Shown here one piece after another: positions 44,811 to 53,674 of a DNA stretch of 64,000 nucleotides (positions are counted from its first letter, which is position 1; each line of letters opens with the position of its first letter). Made by a program: the position numbers and the translations under genes. The stretch lies in the NCBI RefSeq assembly GCF_018130145.1, contig NZ_JAFCMB010000011.1, positions 124,001 to 188,000 of the forward strand, read 5' to 3'. The stretch comes from Bradyrhizobium sp. AUGA SZCCT0176. GTDB lineage: Bacteria; Pseudomonadota; Alphaproteobacteria; Rhizobiales; Xanthobacteraceae. The notes beneath the pieces are model-generated. The model was not told the DNA's origin. It was given only the letters and a program-made list of their open reading frames with translations, and made no database searches.

Positions 44811-45413
44811 ATGGAGAGCAACGGCGCGGGCGGCAAGCCCTTGGTCCGGACGCCAGAAGATCTGCGTGCGCATTTCGGGCAGCTAAGCCCGCTCGCCGAG
44901 AAGAAGGTTCTGTACCATCTCGACAAGTTCTGTCGCGAATTCATCGCGCTCTCCCCGTTCCTGATCCTCGCATCGAGCGATGGCAAGGGCAACGCCGACG
45001 CGAGCGCGCGCGGTGACGCGCCGGGCTTCGTCGCGGTGCTCGACGACAAATCGCTGCTGATCCCGGACCGCCGCGGCAACAACCGGGTCGACACGTTCGG
45101 CAACATCCTGGCCTCGCCAGGTATCGGCCTGATTTTCCTGGTGCCGGGCATCAATGAAACGCTGCGCATCAACGGCAAGGCGGAGATCACCCAGGATCCG
45201 GCCCTGCTGACGCCGCTGGCGGTGCAAAACGTCGTGCCGATCATCGGGCTCAAGGTCCATGTCGATGAATGCTATTTCCATTGCGGCAAGGCGCTGATGC
45301 GCTCGAAATTGTGGGATCCCAAGGCCCAGGTCGAACGCCACAGTTTATTGGGTTTCGCGTTGTCCAGAGCGACATCGAATAGCGTGGGCCACGATGACGG
45401 TCTTTTCCAATAG
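44811..45413 (+). CDS. Pyridoxamine 5'-phosphate oxidase-family FMN protein with atypical C-terminus
   Basis: ATG 44811, behind a strong AGGAGGAGG, gives 200 residues. The body matches the MSMEG_1061/DR2398-type PNPOx-like flavoproteins: FIALSPFLILASSDGKGNAD, ASARGDAPGFVAVLD, LLIPDRRGNNRVDTFGNILA and CYFHCGKALMRSKLWDP. The end is unusual: after KAQVERHSLL the residues (GFALSRATSNSVGHDDGLFQ) do not continue the family pattern, and this change lies just before the HerA-like gene. The 3' end may have been replaced by a rearrangement. The function of the family is not settled; a role as FMN-dependent reductase is plausible. Confidence 0.78.
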   Translation: MESNGAGGKPLVRTPEDLRAHFGQLSPLAEKKVLYHLDKFCREFIALSPFLILASSDGKGNADASARGDAPGFVAVLDDKSLLIPDRRGNNRVDTFGNILASPGIGLIFLVPGINETLRINGKAEITQDPALLTPLAVQNVVPIIGLKVHVDECYFHCGKALMRSKLWDPKAQVERHSLLGFALSRATSNSVGHDDGLFQ

Positions 45414-45533
45414 TGCACGACCATGCCAGCGTTCGACCAGCCGTGGAGAACGTGAGCAACCGGCCAATGGGCGCTCGACGGGCTGCGGTCGGGTTGTTAA
45501 GCCCGCCTCCGCAGGGAGACTTTGAGTCGAGAC

Positions 45534-47039
45534 ATGACCGTTGCGATCGAGATGGGCCACACAACGGCAGGCGCCCCGGCTAACCTGGACCTTGAGGAAC
45601 TGCTGGCGACGCGCCTGCTGGTGCAGGGCAATTCCGGCTCGGGCAAATCCCATCTGCTGCGCCGGTTGCTGGAACAGAGCGCCCCCTGGGTGCAGCAGAC
45701 CATCATCGACCCCGAAGGCGACTTTGTTGCGCTTGCCGACCGTTTCGGCCACCTCCTGATCGATGCCCAGGACCACACCGAGCGGGGCCTGCAGGTCGCC
45801 GGCGAGCGAGCGCGCATACATCGCGTCTCCACAGTGCTCAATCTCGAGGGGCTCGACGCCGAGAACCAGATGCGGCGCGCCGCCGCCTTCCTCGGCGGGC
45901 TTTTCGAGGCCGCCCGCGACCACTGGTATCCGATGCTGGTGGTGGTGGATGAGGCGCAGCTGTTCGCACCGGCCGTCGCCGGCGAGGTTTCGGACGAGGC
46001 GCGCAAACTCTCCCTCGGCGCCATGACGAACCTGATGTGCCGTGGCCGCAAACGCGGGCTTGCGGGAATCATCGCCACCCAGCGACTGGCAAAACTCGCC
46101 AAGAACGTCGCGGCCGAGGCGTCCAATTTCCTCATGGGGCGAACCTTTCTGGATATCGACATGGCGCGCGCTGCTGATCTGCTGGGCATGGAGCGGCGAC
46201 AGGCAGAGGCCTTCCGGGATCTGGAGCGCGGCCAATTCATGGCGCTGGGGCCGGCCTTGTCCCGCCGTCCGCTCGGGCTGCGCATCGGTCCGACGGATAC
46301 AACGCCGCGCAACGCGACCCCGCGCCTGATGCCTCTGCCGGAAGCGACACCGGACGCACGCGCCATCATCCTGGCAGCACCGCCGCCCGAGCATAATCGG
46401 CCCCAGCGCCGGTCGCCACCCGACCTCCTCGGCCAGCTCATGGCGGCGAAGTCAGCGGCGCTGGAGATCCGTCCCGAATCGGTGGAGCAGCCGCTTAGCG
46501 CCGAGGCACTGGCGGAGCGGCATGAGCGCGTGGACCGCATTCTGCGCGCCGTCATGGCCGAACCCGACGCCGGGTTCCGTGCCATCGGCGTCCTCTATCA
46601 GGAGTTCGTTGTCCGCTGCCGAATAGAGGGCCTCGGTTCGGCTGTGCCGGACCTGGGTGATTTCCGTCGCATGCTGACGCGCGCCCGCGCCGGGCTCGGC
46701 TCCGATATGGCTGACGATGACGGCTGGGAGGATGTCTCGGTCCGCGCCTCCCTTCTGCCGGAGGATATGCAGGGCGTCTTCATGATGATCGCCCGCGCCG
46801 CGAAGGAAGGTTGGCCCTGCCCGGGTGATGCAGCGATTGCCCGCGCCTATGGCTCGCATTCGTTGCGCCGTGCACGGCGTCTGCTGACCTACATCGAGGA
46901 GCAGGGCCTCATCGTTTGCCAGCTCGACGGTGCAGGTCGGCGGATTGTGACGCTCGTCGAACTGGCCTGGGCGACGGCACCGGGCGACCCCAATGCCGAG
47001 GAACTGCCGGCGGAGCAAGGCTGCAGCCCGGCTCTATGA
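45534..47039 (+). CDS. HerA-type ATPase (DUF87), orphan
   Basis: I take ATG 45534 (MTVAIEMGHTTAGAPANLDL), 501 residues; TTG 45522 is in frame and closer to a GGGAG. Walker A is LLVQGNSGSGKSHLLRRLLE near residue 35 and Walker B is MLVVVDEAQLFAPAVAGEV. LMCRGRKRGLAGIIATQRLA is a HerA-like sensor segment. A long C-terminal region has helical segments resembling a winged helix (DAAIARAYGSHSLRRARRLL). HerA ATPases translocate DNA, usually with a NurA nuclease, or serve in defence or mobile modules. No NurA, SIR2 or nuclease partner is adjacent, and the flanks look rearranged, so this may be cargo of a lost mobile element. Confidence 0.85.
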   Translation: MTVAIEMGHTTAGAPANLDLEELLATRLLVQGNSGSGKSHLLRRLLEQSAPWVQQTIIDPEGDFVALADRFGHLLIDAQDHTERGLQVAGERARIHRVSTVLNLEGLDAENQMRRAAAFLGGLFEAARDHWYPMLVVVDEAQLFAPAVAGEVSDEARKLSLGAMTNLMCRGRKRGLAGIIATQRLAKLAKNVAAEASNFLMGRTFLDIDMARAADLLGMERRQAEAFRDLERGQFMALGPALSRRPLGLRIGPTDTTPRNATPRLMPLPEATPDARAIILAAPPPEHNRPQRRSPPDLLGQLMAAKSAALEIRPESVEQPLSAEALAERHERVDRILRAVMAEPDAGFRAIGVLYQEFVVRCRIEGLGSAVPDLGDFRRMLTRARAGLGSDMADDDGWEDVSVRASLLPEDMQGVFMMIARAAKEGWPCPGDAAIARAYGSHSLRRARRLLTYIEEQGLIVCQLDGAGRRIVTLVELAWATAPGDPNAEELPAEQGCSPAL

Positions 47040-47087
47040 TGTGACGGTCAAGCGCACACTCAGAAGATACCAAACCGTGGTGATCAC

Positions 47088-48278
47088 TTAAATCACGCCG
47101 GAGACCCGTAAATCTTCGATCTCTTCGCTGCTTAGTTCGAGCAGACCTTTGTAGATATCCTCGTTTTGGGCACCCAGACCCGCGCCAAGCCAGCGGATCT
47201 CACCGGGCGTTTCCGACAGCCGTGGTACGACGCCGGGAACCGCGATCTCGCCGGCGCGCGAGTCCGTCATTTGGATGTTACCCCGGGCGCGGTATTGCGG
47301 GTCTTCGAAAATATCCGCGATGCTGAAGATCAGACTGGCCGGCACGCCTCCCTTCGAACAAAGCGCAAGGACGCTGTCGAGGTCGCGCGAGGCGACCCAT
47401 TCGGCGACGATGCGGTTGACCTCGTCGCGGGCCGCCAGCCGCAGCGTCTGTGGACCATATCGTTCCGCCGCGGCCAGTTCCGGTTGCCCCATCGCTTCCG
47501 CGAGCCGCGCGAACATCTGATCACTGGTGCAGGCGATCGCGATCCATTTGCCGTCCTCGGTCTGGTAGTGGCTGTGCGGGCAGACATTGACCGCGTCCGC
47601 GCCCATCCGCTCGCGCACATAGCCGAACTTCTGATAGGCAGGCGCGATCTCGTCGAGCACGCGAAACACCGATTCGTACAGGGCGAGATCGACGCATTGC
47701 CCCTCGCCGGTAGCCTCGCGGGCCCGCAGCGCAACCAGTGCGCCGATGGCGCCGTACATGCCCGACATGTAATCGGCCAGCGAGGTCGATCCTGGAACAA
47801 CGGGAATACCGCCGGGCTCGCCGGCAAGATAGGTCAGGCCGGAAAACGCGTGCGCGATGCGGGCAAAGCCCGGCTGCGTCCGCATCGGTCCATCCTGCCC
47901 GTAGGCCGAGATGCGCACCAGGATCGCACCGGGATTGATCTTCTTGAGTTCCTCATAGCCGAGTCCCCATTTTTCCAAGGTGCCGGGCCGAAAATTCTCG
48001 ACGATGATGTCGCATTTCGCGGCGAGGCGCTTCAGCAGTTCCCGCCCGCGCTCGGTCCCGAGATTCAGCGTGACGCATTTTTTGTTGCGGGCTTCGGAGA
48101 GCCAAACCAGCGTATCGCCGCATTCGGTATTGGTTCCAAGACGCCGAAGCGAGTCGCCGGTCTTTGGCGGCTCGATCTTGATAACCTCGGCACCGAATTC
48201 ACCGAGAATGGTGGCGCAATGCGGCCCCGCGATGAACGTGCCGAGGTCGAGGACCCGGATCCCCTCAAGTGCGCTCAC
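47088..48278 (-). CDS. Class III CoA-transferase (CaiB/BaiF family)
   Basis: GTG 48278, with GGGGG seven bases upstream, gives 396 residues. Family features are LEGIRVLDLGTFIAGPHCAT, FGAEVIKIEPPKTGDSLRRL, IVENFRPGTLEKWGLGYEEL and the probable catalytic Asp in STSLADYMSGMYGAIGALVA. These enzymes move CoA between carboxylic acids through a mixed-anhydride and aspartyl-CoA mechanism. The GTGA at 48275-48278 overlaps the stop of the small upstream frame. No acyl-CoA dehydrogenase or hydratase is nearby to indicate the substrate. Confidence 0.92.
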   Translation of the reverse strand: MSALEGIRVLDLGTFIAGPHCATILGEFGAEVIKIEPPKTGDSLRRLGTNTECGDTLVWLSEARNKKCVTLNLGTERGRELLKRLAAKCDIIVENFRPGTLEKWGLGYEELKKINPGAILVRISAYGQDGPMRTQPGFARIAHAFSGLTYLAGEPGGIPVVPGSTSLADYMSGMYGAIGALVALRAREATGEGQCVDLALYESVFRVLDEIAPAYQKFGYVRERMGADAVNVCPHSHYQTEDGKWIAIACTSDQMFARLAEAMGQPELAAAERYGPQTLRLAARDEVNRIVAEWVASRDLDSVLALCSKGGVPASLIFSIADIFEDPQYRARGNIQMTDSRAGEIAVPGVVPRLSETPGEIRWLGAGLGAQNEDIYKGLLELSSEEIEDLRVSGVI

Positions 48279-48529
48279 GGCTTTCCCCCGATGCTGGCTG
48301 CCCGATCGAGCAGTTTCCTGGCCAACTTGATGTGCTTGAGAGCGGTCATCTCACCGCTCTTGGTCCTTGAGCGCCCCGCGCCCTTCGCGTTCGGCCGCCA
48401 TCGCTTCAATGCCTCGTTGGCCGAGGCAATCTGTCCGGCGGTTGGCGTCAGCACCTTGTCGCTCCATCCATCATGGGGGCGCCGGAGAAGGATAATTTTG
48501 ATTTCTCGACAGCTTACATTACTCTTCAA
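48275..48529 (-). CDS. Small unknown protein overlapping the CoA-transferase start
   Basis: The 84-residue frame is basic and ends SGEMTALKHIKLARKLLDRA ASIGGKP. Its stop overlaps the CoA-transferase start by four bases, which argues for real translation. Its 5' part lies antisense to the second dispersed repeat (48460-48530), so the true start may be internal. No domain is recognised. Confidence 0.4.
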   Translation of the reverse strand: MKSNVSCREIKIILLRRPHDGWSDKVLTPTAGQIASANEALKRWRPNAKGAGRSRTKSGEMTALKHIKLARKLLDRAASIGGKP

Positions 48530-48530
48530 A
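48460..48530 (+). repeat. Dispersed repeat, second family, copy B
   Basis: GCTCCATCCATCATGGGGGC and following bases align with 31381-31452. The peptide from the internal ATG (MGAPEKDNFDFSTAYITL) is in frame with the phosphopantetheinyl transferase, so this copy may supply an extended N-terminus or leader for that protein. Confidence 0.6.
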
Positions 48531-48547
48531 ATTTCTCCAAATGGCCG

Positions 48548-49363
48548 ATGGACATGGCGCTATCCGACGACGCTGGAAAGGACAAACTCGCAGTATCGCT
48601 AACGACGGCCAATGCACGAGATACCGTCGCGTGGTCTATCGCAACCAATTGCAGAATTCCGCAAGAAGAGCTGAGTGTGCGATGGCTGACCAGTCCAGGC
48701 ATCTCAGGCCTGACCGAGCGGTTAAGACCGGAGGACATCGCCTTCTGGCTAGCGGCAGTGCATCCCTCTCATGACCAAGGCACCGAAGGACTGGGCACGC
48801 TCAGCTTCGAGCAAGCTGCCGCGGTGCTCGACGGCGAGGAAGCCAGCCGCCTGGTGCGCTTCGTGCACATTGAGGATCGAAATAGCTACCTCGCCGCACA
48901 TGCCGGCGTCCGCCTTTTGCTGGGGAGCATTGTGGGGCACGCCGCCGACACCTTGCGGTTTCGACCGTCCGAGCACGGCAAGCCGATGCTCGTCTCAGAC
49001 TCGCCGAACATCGACTTCAGCCTGAGTCACGCAAGAGGTGTGGTCGCTGTCGCTGCTGCGCGTTCGCCGGTCGGTGTCGATGTCGAGCCCTTGCGAGAAA
49101 TCCCCGATCTGGATTCCGTGAGTGAGATCGTCCTGGCTCGCGAAGAGCGTGAGGTCCTGTGGAGCACTCCTGCCGCATTCCGCTCGCGGCTGTTTCTTCG
49201 CTACTGGACCCTCAAGGAAGCCATACTTAAGGCAGCCGCGCTTGGATTCATCATTCCACCGCATTCGGTGACCATCGACGCTGGCCCATCACCCGCCGTT
49301 CTTTCGCTACCAGCAGCGCTCGGGCCTGTCTCGCAATGGCGGCTGATAGCTCCCGCCGCCTGA
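48548..49363 (+). CDS. 4'-phosphopantetheinyl transferase (Sfp type)
   Basis: I place the start at ATG 48548 (271 residues); the frame stays open to ATG 48473 (296 residues), which lies in a dispersed repeat. Sfp-family motifs are HGKPMLVSDSPNIDFSLSHA, VAAARSPVGVDVEPLREI (magnesium-binding Asp) and FLRYWTLKEAILKAAALGF (Trp-x-x-Lys-Glu). The enzyme loads coenzyme A phosphopantetheine onto carrier-protein serines, here most likely the PCP of the NRPS at 59990-64000. It faces the N-monooxygenase gene, with 3 bases between the two stops, and marks the left end of the siderophore locus. Confidence 0.88.
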   Translation: MDMALSDDAGKDKLAVSLTTANARDTVAWSIATNCRIPQEELSVRWLTSPGISGLTERLRPEDIAFWLAAVHPSHDQGTEGLGTLSFEQAAAVLDGEEASRLVRFVHIEDRNSYLAAHAGVRLLLGSIVGHAADTLRFRPSEHGKPMLVSDSPNIDFSLSHARGVVAVAAARSPVGVDVEPLREIPDLDSVSEIVLAREEREVLWSTPAAFRSRLFLRYWTLKEAILKAAALGFIIPPHSVTIDAGPSPAVLSLPAALGPVSQWRLIAPAA

Positions 49364-49366
49364 ACG

Positions 49367-50665
49367 CTAAGCTATCAGTTCGCGGCGCGAGATCGTCAAA
49401 AGCAGCGACTCGGCGATTTCCTGCGAACGGCTGGCCAGAACGGAGAGCAACGTGTCGCTCAGGCCGTGAGAGGCCTCGGAATACCCCTGGAGATGGATTT
49501 GCGGCCGAAACGCAGGGCTCGTGGCGAGCCTGTAATTGCGGTCGACAACGTCGTCCTGGATATAGCGTCGTATCGGCTCCAGAAACGCGTGTGGCGTTTC
49601 CCTGTCATAGCCGGTCGCAAGGATAACGGCATCGTAGCAGGAGCGGCGGTCCCGACCGTCGAATTTATCGACCGTTCGGATTTCAATGCCTTCAACGGCC
49701 GCGAGCACTTTGGTGATCTCGCTGCGCGGATGCAATTCGATGCCCGTCGTGCCGCTGACGCGCTGCTGGTAGAGCAAGCGATACAACTGATCGAGCAGAT
49801 CGGAATCGACCACGGCATAGTTGGTATTTCGAAAATTGTGAACGATCGCATTCCGGCGCTCGTCCGGCTGGGCGTAGATAAAATCCGTGTAATCCGGATT
49901 GAAGATTTCGTTGACGAACGGACTGCTGTCGGACGGTTTTAATGCATGGCCGCGAAAGATCAGGTCAATGTTCGCGTGCGGAAAACGGTTTCGAAGATCG
50001 ACCGTCACCTCGACCGCGCTCTGCCCTCCCCCGACAACGGCCACGCATGCCGCCTTGCCGCCGAGGCCGGCGGACTCGACCGTATCGAGGTAGCGGCTTG
50101 AGTGGAACAATCTGGAATCGTCGGCGATTTTCGCGAAGACCTGCGGGATATTGGGCTTACCTCCCGCCGCCACGACAAGGTTCTTCGCAAGCCGCACCGT
50201 TTCACCGCCGGCGAAGTTGCGTGAATAGACCCGCAACGAATTCACCGACTGCCCCGCTGTTACGGGTTCGATGGCAACGACGGCTTCGCCGTAAGCCGCT
50301 TGTGACTTGAACTGCGCTGCCACCCACCGCAGATAATCGTTGAATTCCATCCTGCTCGGATAGAACGTCCGACAGTTGATGAAATCCTGCAAGCGGCCGT
50401 GCTTGTGCAGATAGTTCACAAAGGTGAACGGACTGGTCGGATCACGCAACGAAACCAGATCCTTGAGAAACGAGATCTGCATATCGCTACCCGGCAAAAG
50501 CATGCCGCCATGCCAGGTAAATTGGCGCTGCCTCTCGACGAAGAGAGGAGTGCATTTCAAGCGTGACCTTCTGGCGCACTCGTCCAGCGCGATCGCAAGC
50601 GCGAGATTGGACGGACCGAATCCGACGCCAATGACGTCGTGCTCGATGGCAAGCTGATGAGACAT
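49367..50665 (-). CDS. L-ornithine/L-lysine N-monooxygenase (PvdA/IucD/SidA family)
   Basis: ATG 50665 (GGAG 10 bases upstream) gives 432 residues beginning MSHQLAIEHDVIGVGFGPSN, the FAD motif of N-hydroxylating monooxygenases. FTWHGGMLLPGSDMQISFLK is the conserved substrate/FAD segment, VAVVGGGQSAVEVTVDL the NADPH motif and AVILATGYDRETP the C-terminal ATGY motif. It hydroxylates the side-chain amine of ornithine or lysine, the first step to a hydroxamate ligand. It follows the acyltransferase gene by 22 bases on the same strand. Ornithine is more likely given the NRPS, but the sequence does not prove it. Confidence 0.92.
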   Translation of the reverse strand: MSHQLAIEHDVIGVGFGPSNLALAIALDECARRSRLKCTPLFVERQRQFTWHGGMLLPGSDMQISFLKDLVSLRDPTSPFTFVNYLHKHGRLQDFINCRTFYPSRMEFNDYLRWVAAQFKSQAAYGEAVVAIEPVTAGQSVNSLRVYSRNFAGGETVRLAKNLVVAAGGKPNIPQVFAKIADDSRLFHSSRYLDTVESAGLGGKAACVAVVGGGQSAVEVTVDLRNRFPHANIDLIFRGHALKPSDSSPFVNEIFNPDYTDFIYAQPDERRNAIVHNFRNTNYAVVDSDLLDQLYRLLYQQRVSGTTGIELHPRSEITKVLAAVEGIEIRTVDKFDGRDRRSCYDAVILATGYDRETPHAFLEPIRRYIQDDVVDRNYRLATSPAFRPQIHLQGYSEASHGLSDTLLSVLASRSQEIAESLLLTISRRELIA

Positions 50666-50687
50666 AAAGCTGCGCTCCGTTCGCGCG

Positions 50688-51746
50688 TTAGGCTGTGGGT
50701 GCCGGACCGGCCGTCGCCGGTAGCCACAGCCGGTCACCAAAGAAGCGCTCGCGCAGCAGCATGACCAGGGTGGCCCGCTTGTGTGGAAAATCGAAGTTCT
50801 TGATCCTCGCGAATCCCGAGAGTTCAAGGTTGCGTAGTTGCTTCGAATGCGCCGCCGCCGGCTCGCCGACGATCCGCTGCGTTCGGCAATCATCCAGGAA
50901 CATGTAGTGCATCAGCGAGGGCAGCCATGCGCTGATGTAGCGGCGTCCCCGATAGGCGTCCTCTCCGACGACAACGTGCCAGCCGCGATCGTAATCATCG
51001 GCATCGTAAAACGGCGCGATACGGTTTTCCTTGGCCCAATAGACCTCGAAATAGCCGAATGGCGCGTCGCCGAAGCAGCCGATCAGCGGCAGCATGTGCG
51101 GATCGGCCAGAATAGTGGACAGATACTTGCGATGCTTTTCCAGATCGCCGGCTTCGTCCCAGAAGGCGTCGACGCGAGGATCGTTCATCCAGCGGTGCAG
51201 CAAATGAAGATCATCATTCAGATCCGCGACACGGAACGAGATGATCTCGGAGAGCCAGGGGATGAAGCGGGCATACACCATCCCCACCGGCTTTTGCGGG
51301 CGTCGCGGATGCCGTTTGCCGTCGGTCATGACGTGCAGTTGCGGCATCGGCGGCCGCTCGGCATCGACCAGCCAGTTGTCACGACGCTGCATGACCAAAT
51401 CCGGAAGCAGCACGAGGTTGCTTCCGGCCAAGACAGCGAGGCCATCGTCGAGCAATTCGCGCGCAATCGGTTGCCGGACCGAATCCAGAAAAATCCGGTC
51501 GAGACCCGGGCGCCATCCGAACATTGCCTCTGCAGCCGCTGAAACCGCCCGCACCGCAAGCCGCGGATCGTCGGGAGCATCAAGCATCTTCAGATGATCC
51601 AGCTGCTCATCGAGACGCAGACGCATCATCGTAGCGCCACCAGCAACGACCCGCAGCTCCGCACCGTCTTGAAGGACCGTCGCGGCGGCGCGCGGCCCGA
51701 CCGGAAACGCATGAGGATCTTTCGCGGAGCTCGACGTTTTGTTCAT
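50688..51746 (-). CDS. GNAT acyltransferase for hydroxamate synthesis (IucB/PvdY/VbsA type)
   Basis: From ATG 51746 the protein has 352 residues; TTG 51776 is an in-frame alternative. The C-terminal half is a siderophore-specific acetyltransferase domain: LLHRWMNDPRVDAFWDEAGD, GYFEVYWAKENRIAPFY, DRGWHVVVGEDAYRGRRYIS and IVGEPAAAHSKQLRNLELSG. It would acylate the N-hydroxyornithine or N-hydroxylysine made by the adjacent monooxygenase, producing the hydroxamate. The N-terminal 150 residues are less conserved, as in VbsA and RhbD-like proteins. The acyl donor is unknown. Confidence 0.88.
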   Translation of the reverse strand: MNKTSSSAKDPHAFPVGPRAAATVLQDGAELRVVAGGATMMRLRLDEQLDHLKMLDAPDDPRLAVRAVSAAAEAMFGWRPGLDRIFLDSVRQPIARELLDDGLAVLAGSNLVLLPDLVMQRRDNWLVDAERPPMPQLHVMTDGKRHPRRPQKPVGMVYARFIPWLSEIISFRVADLNDDLHLLHRWMNDPRVDAFWDEAGDLEKHRKYLSTILADPHMLPLIGCFGDAPFGYFEVYWAKENRIAPFYDADDYDRGWHVVVGEDAYRGRRYISAWLPSLMHYMFLDDCRTQRIVGEPAAAHSKQLRNLELSGFARIKNFDFPHKRATLVMLLRERFFGDRLWLPATAGPAPTA

Positions 51747-51970
51747 CCGGCACTCGTATTGACGTGATTGCTTCAAACAAGACGCGATCTTCGCTCACGC
51801 ACGCGATGTAAATCACTCCCGTGCAGGATGACAAGGAATGCCAACGCACCCAGTTTAGATTCCTTACAAAACCAATGAATGACCAGGCCGGGACGTTGCA
51901 TGCCCTACTCAAGGCCCGCGTCGGTGGTGCCGGAACTTAGATTCAAATTTTCCGGGAGAATAAAATAGGT
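51747..51970. promoter_or_regulatory. Intergenic region with possible iron-responsive sites
   Basis: About 220 bases lie between the exporter stop and the acyltransferase start. TTTAGATTC near 51860 and TCTAAAG near 51970 resemble halves of the Irr/ICE box seen in Bradyrhizobiaceae (consensus built from TTTAGAA and TTCTAAA), but I see no complete, well-spaced box. Iron regulation is expected from the genes, not shown. Confidence 0.25.
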
Positions 51971-53674
51971 CTAAAGAGGCGCACCGGTTGGAACAGATGA
52001 CGGCTCCATGACGTAATGGGGCCTCGCCTCGCCAGCGACAATCTTGCCATGCCGGAGCCGCACAAGGTGGTCCGCCGCGCCAAAATAACGGTCGTCATGT
52101 GAGATCACGATGATCGTCTTGCCCAGGCGCTTCAGGTCGGGCAGCAATTCGGTGTAGAAGATGTGCCGGAACGCCGGATCCTGATCCGCCGCCCACTCAT
52201 CGAACACCAGAACGGGCCGCTCCTCGAGCCAGGCATTCATCAGAGCCAGCCGCTTGCGCTGGCCGGTGGACAGATCCGTTGTCGTGAACACGCCATTTTC
52301 AACCGAAACCTTGTGCGCGACCTCCAATCGCTCAAGATACCGCTCGGCGATATCGGGCACCATTCCCGCTCCCTGCAAAAGATCTTCAAACAGGTAGTAG
52401 TCGGAAAAGATTGTCGTGAAGAGCTGCCGGTAGTCATCGCGGGTTTCCGTTACGACCGGCAGGCCATCGCGCAGCACCGCGCCGCTCTGCGGGGCATAAA
52501 GGCCCAGCAGCAGTTTGATCAGCGTGGTTTTTCCGCTGCCATTTTCGCCGACAATGAAAACGATGTCCCCCTGGCGGATATGCAGGTCAATCGGGCCAAG
52601 AACGAAGGGATTGCTGCCGGGCACGGTGCGGAAGGTGTACGATACCCCTCGCAGTTCGATCGATTCGATCCTGGCCGATGCTTCCGGCGCGGTCGAAGGC
52701 GCAGCCAGCAAATCCTGCTCAGGCGTGGAGAACTGCTCCGAGAGCTCAGCAATCCGGCGCATCGCCACCTGTGCGCGGCCGAGTGCGGGCAGAATACCTA
52801 TAACCTGGTCAATAGGACCCCGCATATAGAGCAGCACCAGCACAAAACCGCTGGAGACCGAAGCGGGACTGTCCGGCCACAGGAACGGGCGCAGGGTCAG
52901 CGCAACGCCGATCACCACGAAGAACAGCATCGTGCCGAAGGCACGTGCGGTGACGAAGAGATTGATCGACTTGATCTGCACCGTGCTGATCTGGTCGACG
53001 GTACGCTGTAGCTTGTCGACATACACGCGCTGCCGGCGGATGCGGTTCAAGCGCAATTCCTTCGCGCCCTCCGCGATCGCCCGGTAGTGCTTCTGCAACT
53101 CATCTTCCGAGTCGCGGGCGGCATTGAAGCCCCGAACCCCTCGCGTTCGCGCAAAGGCATGCGCCAGCGAACCCAGGATGATGACCAATCCCGTGATCAG
53201 AAACAGCGGCCACGACAATACCGCCAGGTAAACCATGCAGCCGAAAGTGATGACGACGGACACGAAGAAGGACGAGAAGAAGAACGCGAAATCGCTGATC
53301 GTGTCGACGTCCTGGGTGAGAACCGGGATCAGGCGATGGGTACGATAAATCTCGAGTTGGTCGATCGGGGCCGCCAGAATCTTGGCCGCAAGCGACTTCC
53401 GAAGCTCGGCAATGATCCGCTGTCCGACATAATTGGCGCTTATATCGGAACCGATCGAACCAATCAGGATCAGCGAACACAGGCCCGCAAAGGCAAAAAG
53501 CAGCGTCACGACATCGCTCTGCGACGCATAGAGGCCACGATTGACGACCGCTAGCAGCCCCGCAACGCTGGCGCCGCCGACAATACCGAGGACGACGCCA
53601 CCGAGCACAATCGGCCAATACGGCCGCAGGAGATGCAATATCTGCGCGGTCAGGCCGCTTGGTGGGATCATCAT
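51971..53674 (-). CDS. Cyclic-peptide/siderophore export ABC transporter (PvdE-like), permease-ATPase fusion
   Basis: The 567-residue protein has an N-terminal six-helix permease (about residues 1-300) and a C-terminal ATPase with Walker A FIVGENGSGKTTLIKLLLGL, the signature DLSTGQRKRLALMNA and Walker B VLVFDEWAADQDPAFR. This arrangement is that of PvdE/SyrD-type cyclic-peptide exporters (TIGR01194). It most likely exports the hydroxamate siderophore or its precursor across the inner membrane. It precedes the acyltransferase and monooxygenase on the same strand. It has a GQRKR signature in place of the usual GGQ, as is common in this family. Confidence 0.9.
   Translation of the reverse strand: MMIPPSGLTAQILHLLRPYWPIVLGGVVLGIVGGASVAGLLAVVNRGLYASQSDVVTLLFAFAGLCSLILIGSIGSDISANYVGQRIIAELRKSLAAKILAAPIDQLEIYRTHRLIPVLTQDVDTISDFAFFFSSFFVSVVITFGCMVYLAVLSWPLFLITGLVIILGSLAHAFARTRGVRGFNAARDSEDELQKHYRAIAEGAKELRLNRIRRQRVYVDKLQRTVDQISTVQIKSINLFVTARAFGTMLFFVVIGVALTLRPFLWPDSPASVSSGFVLVLLYMRGPIDQVIGILPALGRAQVAMRRIAELSEQFSTPEQDLLAAPSTAPEASARIESIELRGVSYTFRTVPGSNPFVLGPIDLHIRQGDIVFIVGENGSGKTTLIKLLLGLYAPQSGAVLRDGLPVVTETRDDYRQLFTTIFSDYYLFEDLLQGAGMVPDIAERYLERLEVAHKVSVENGVFTTTDLSTGQRKRLALMNAWLEERPVLVFDEWAADQDPAFRHIFYTELLPDLKRLGKTIIVISHDDRYFGAADHLVRLRHGKIVAGEARPHYVMEPSSVPTGAPL

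Noticed and set aside
51850..51975. Irr/Fur box for the siderophore genes
   Set aside because: Only half-sites (TTTAGA, TCTAAA) are present with unsuitable spacing; a complete box was not seen.
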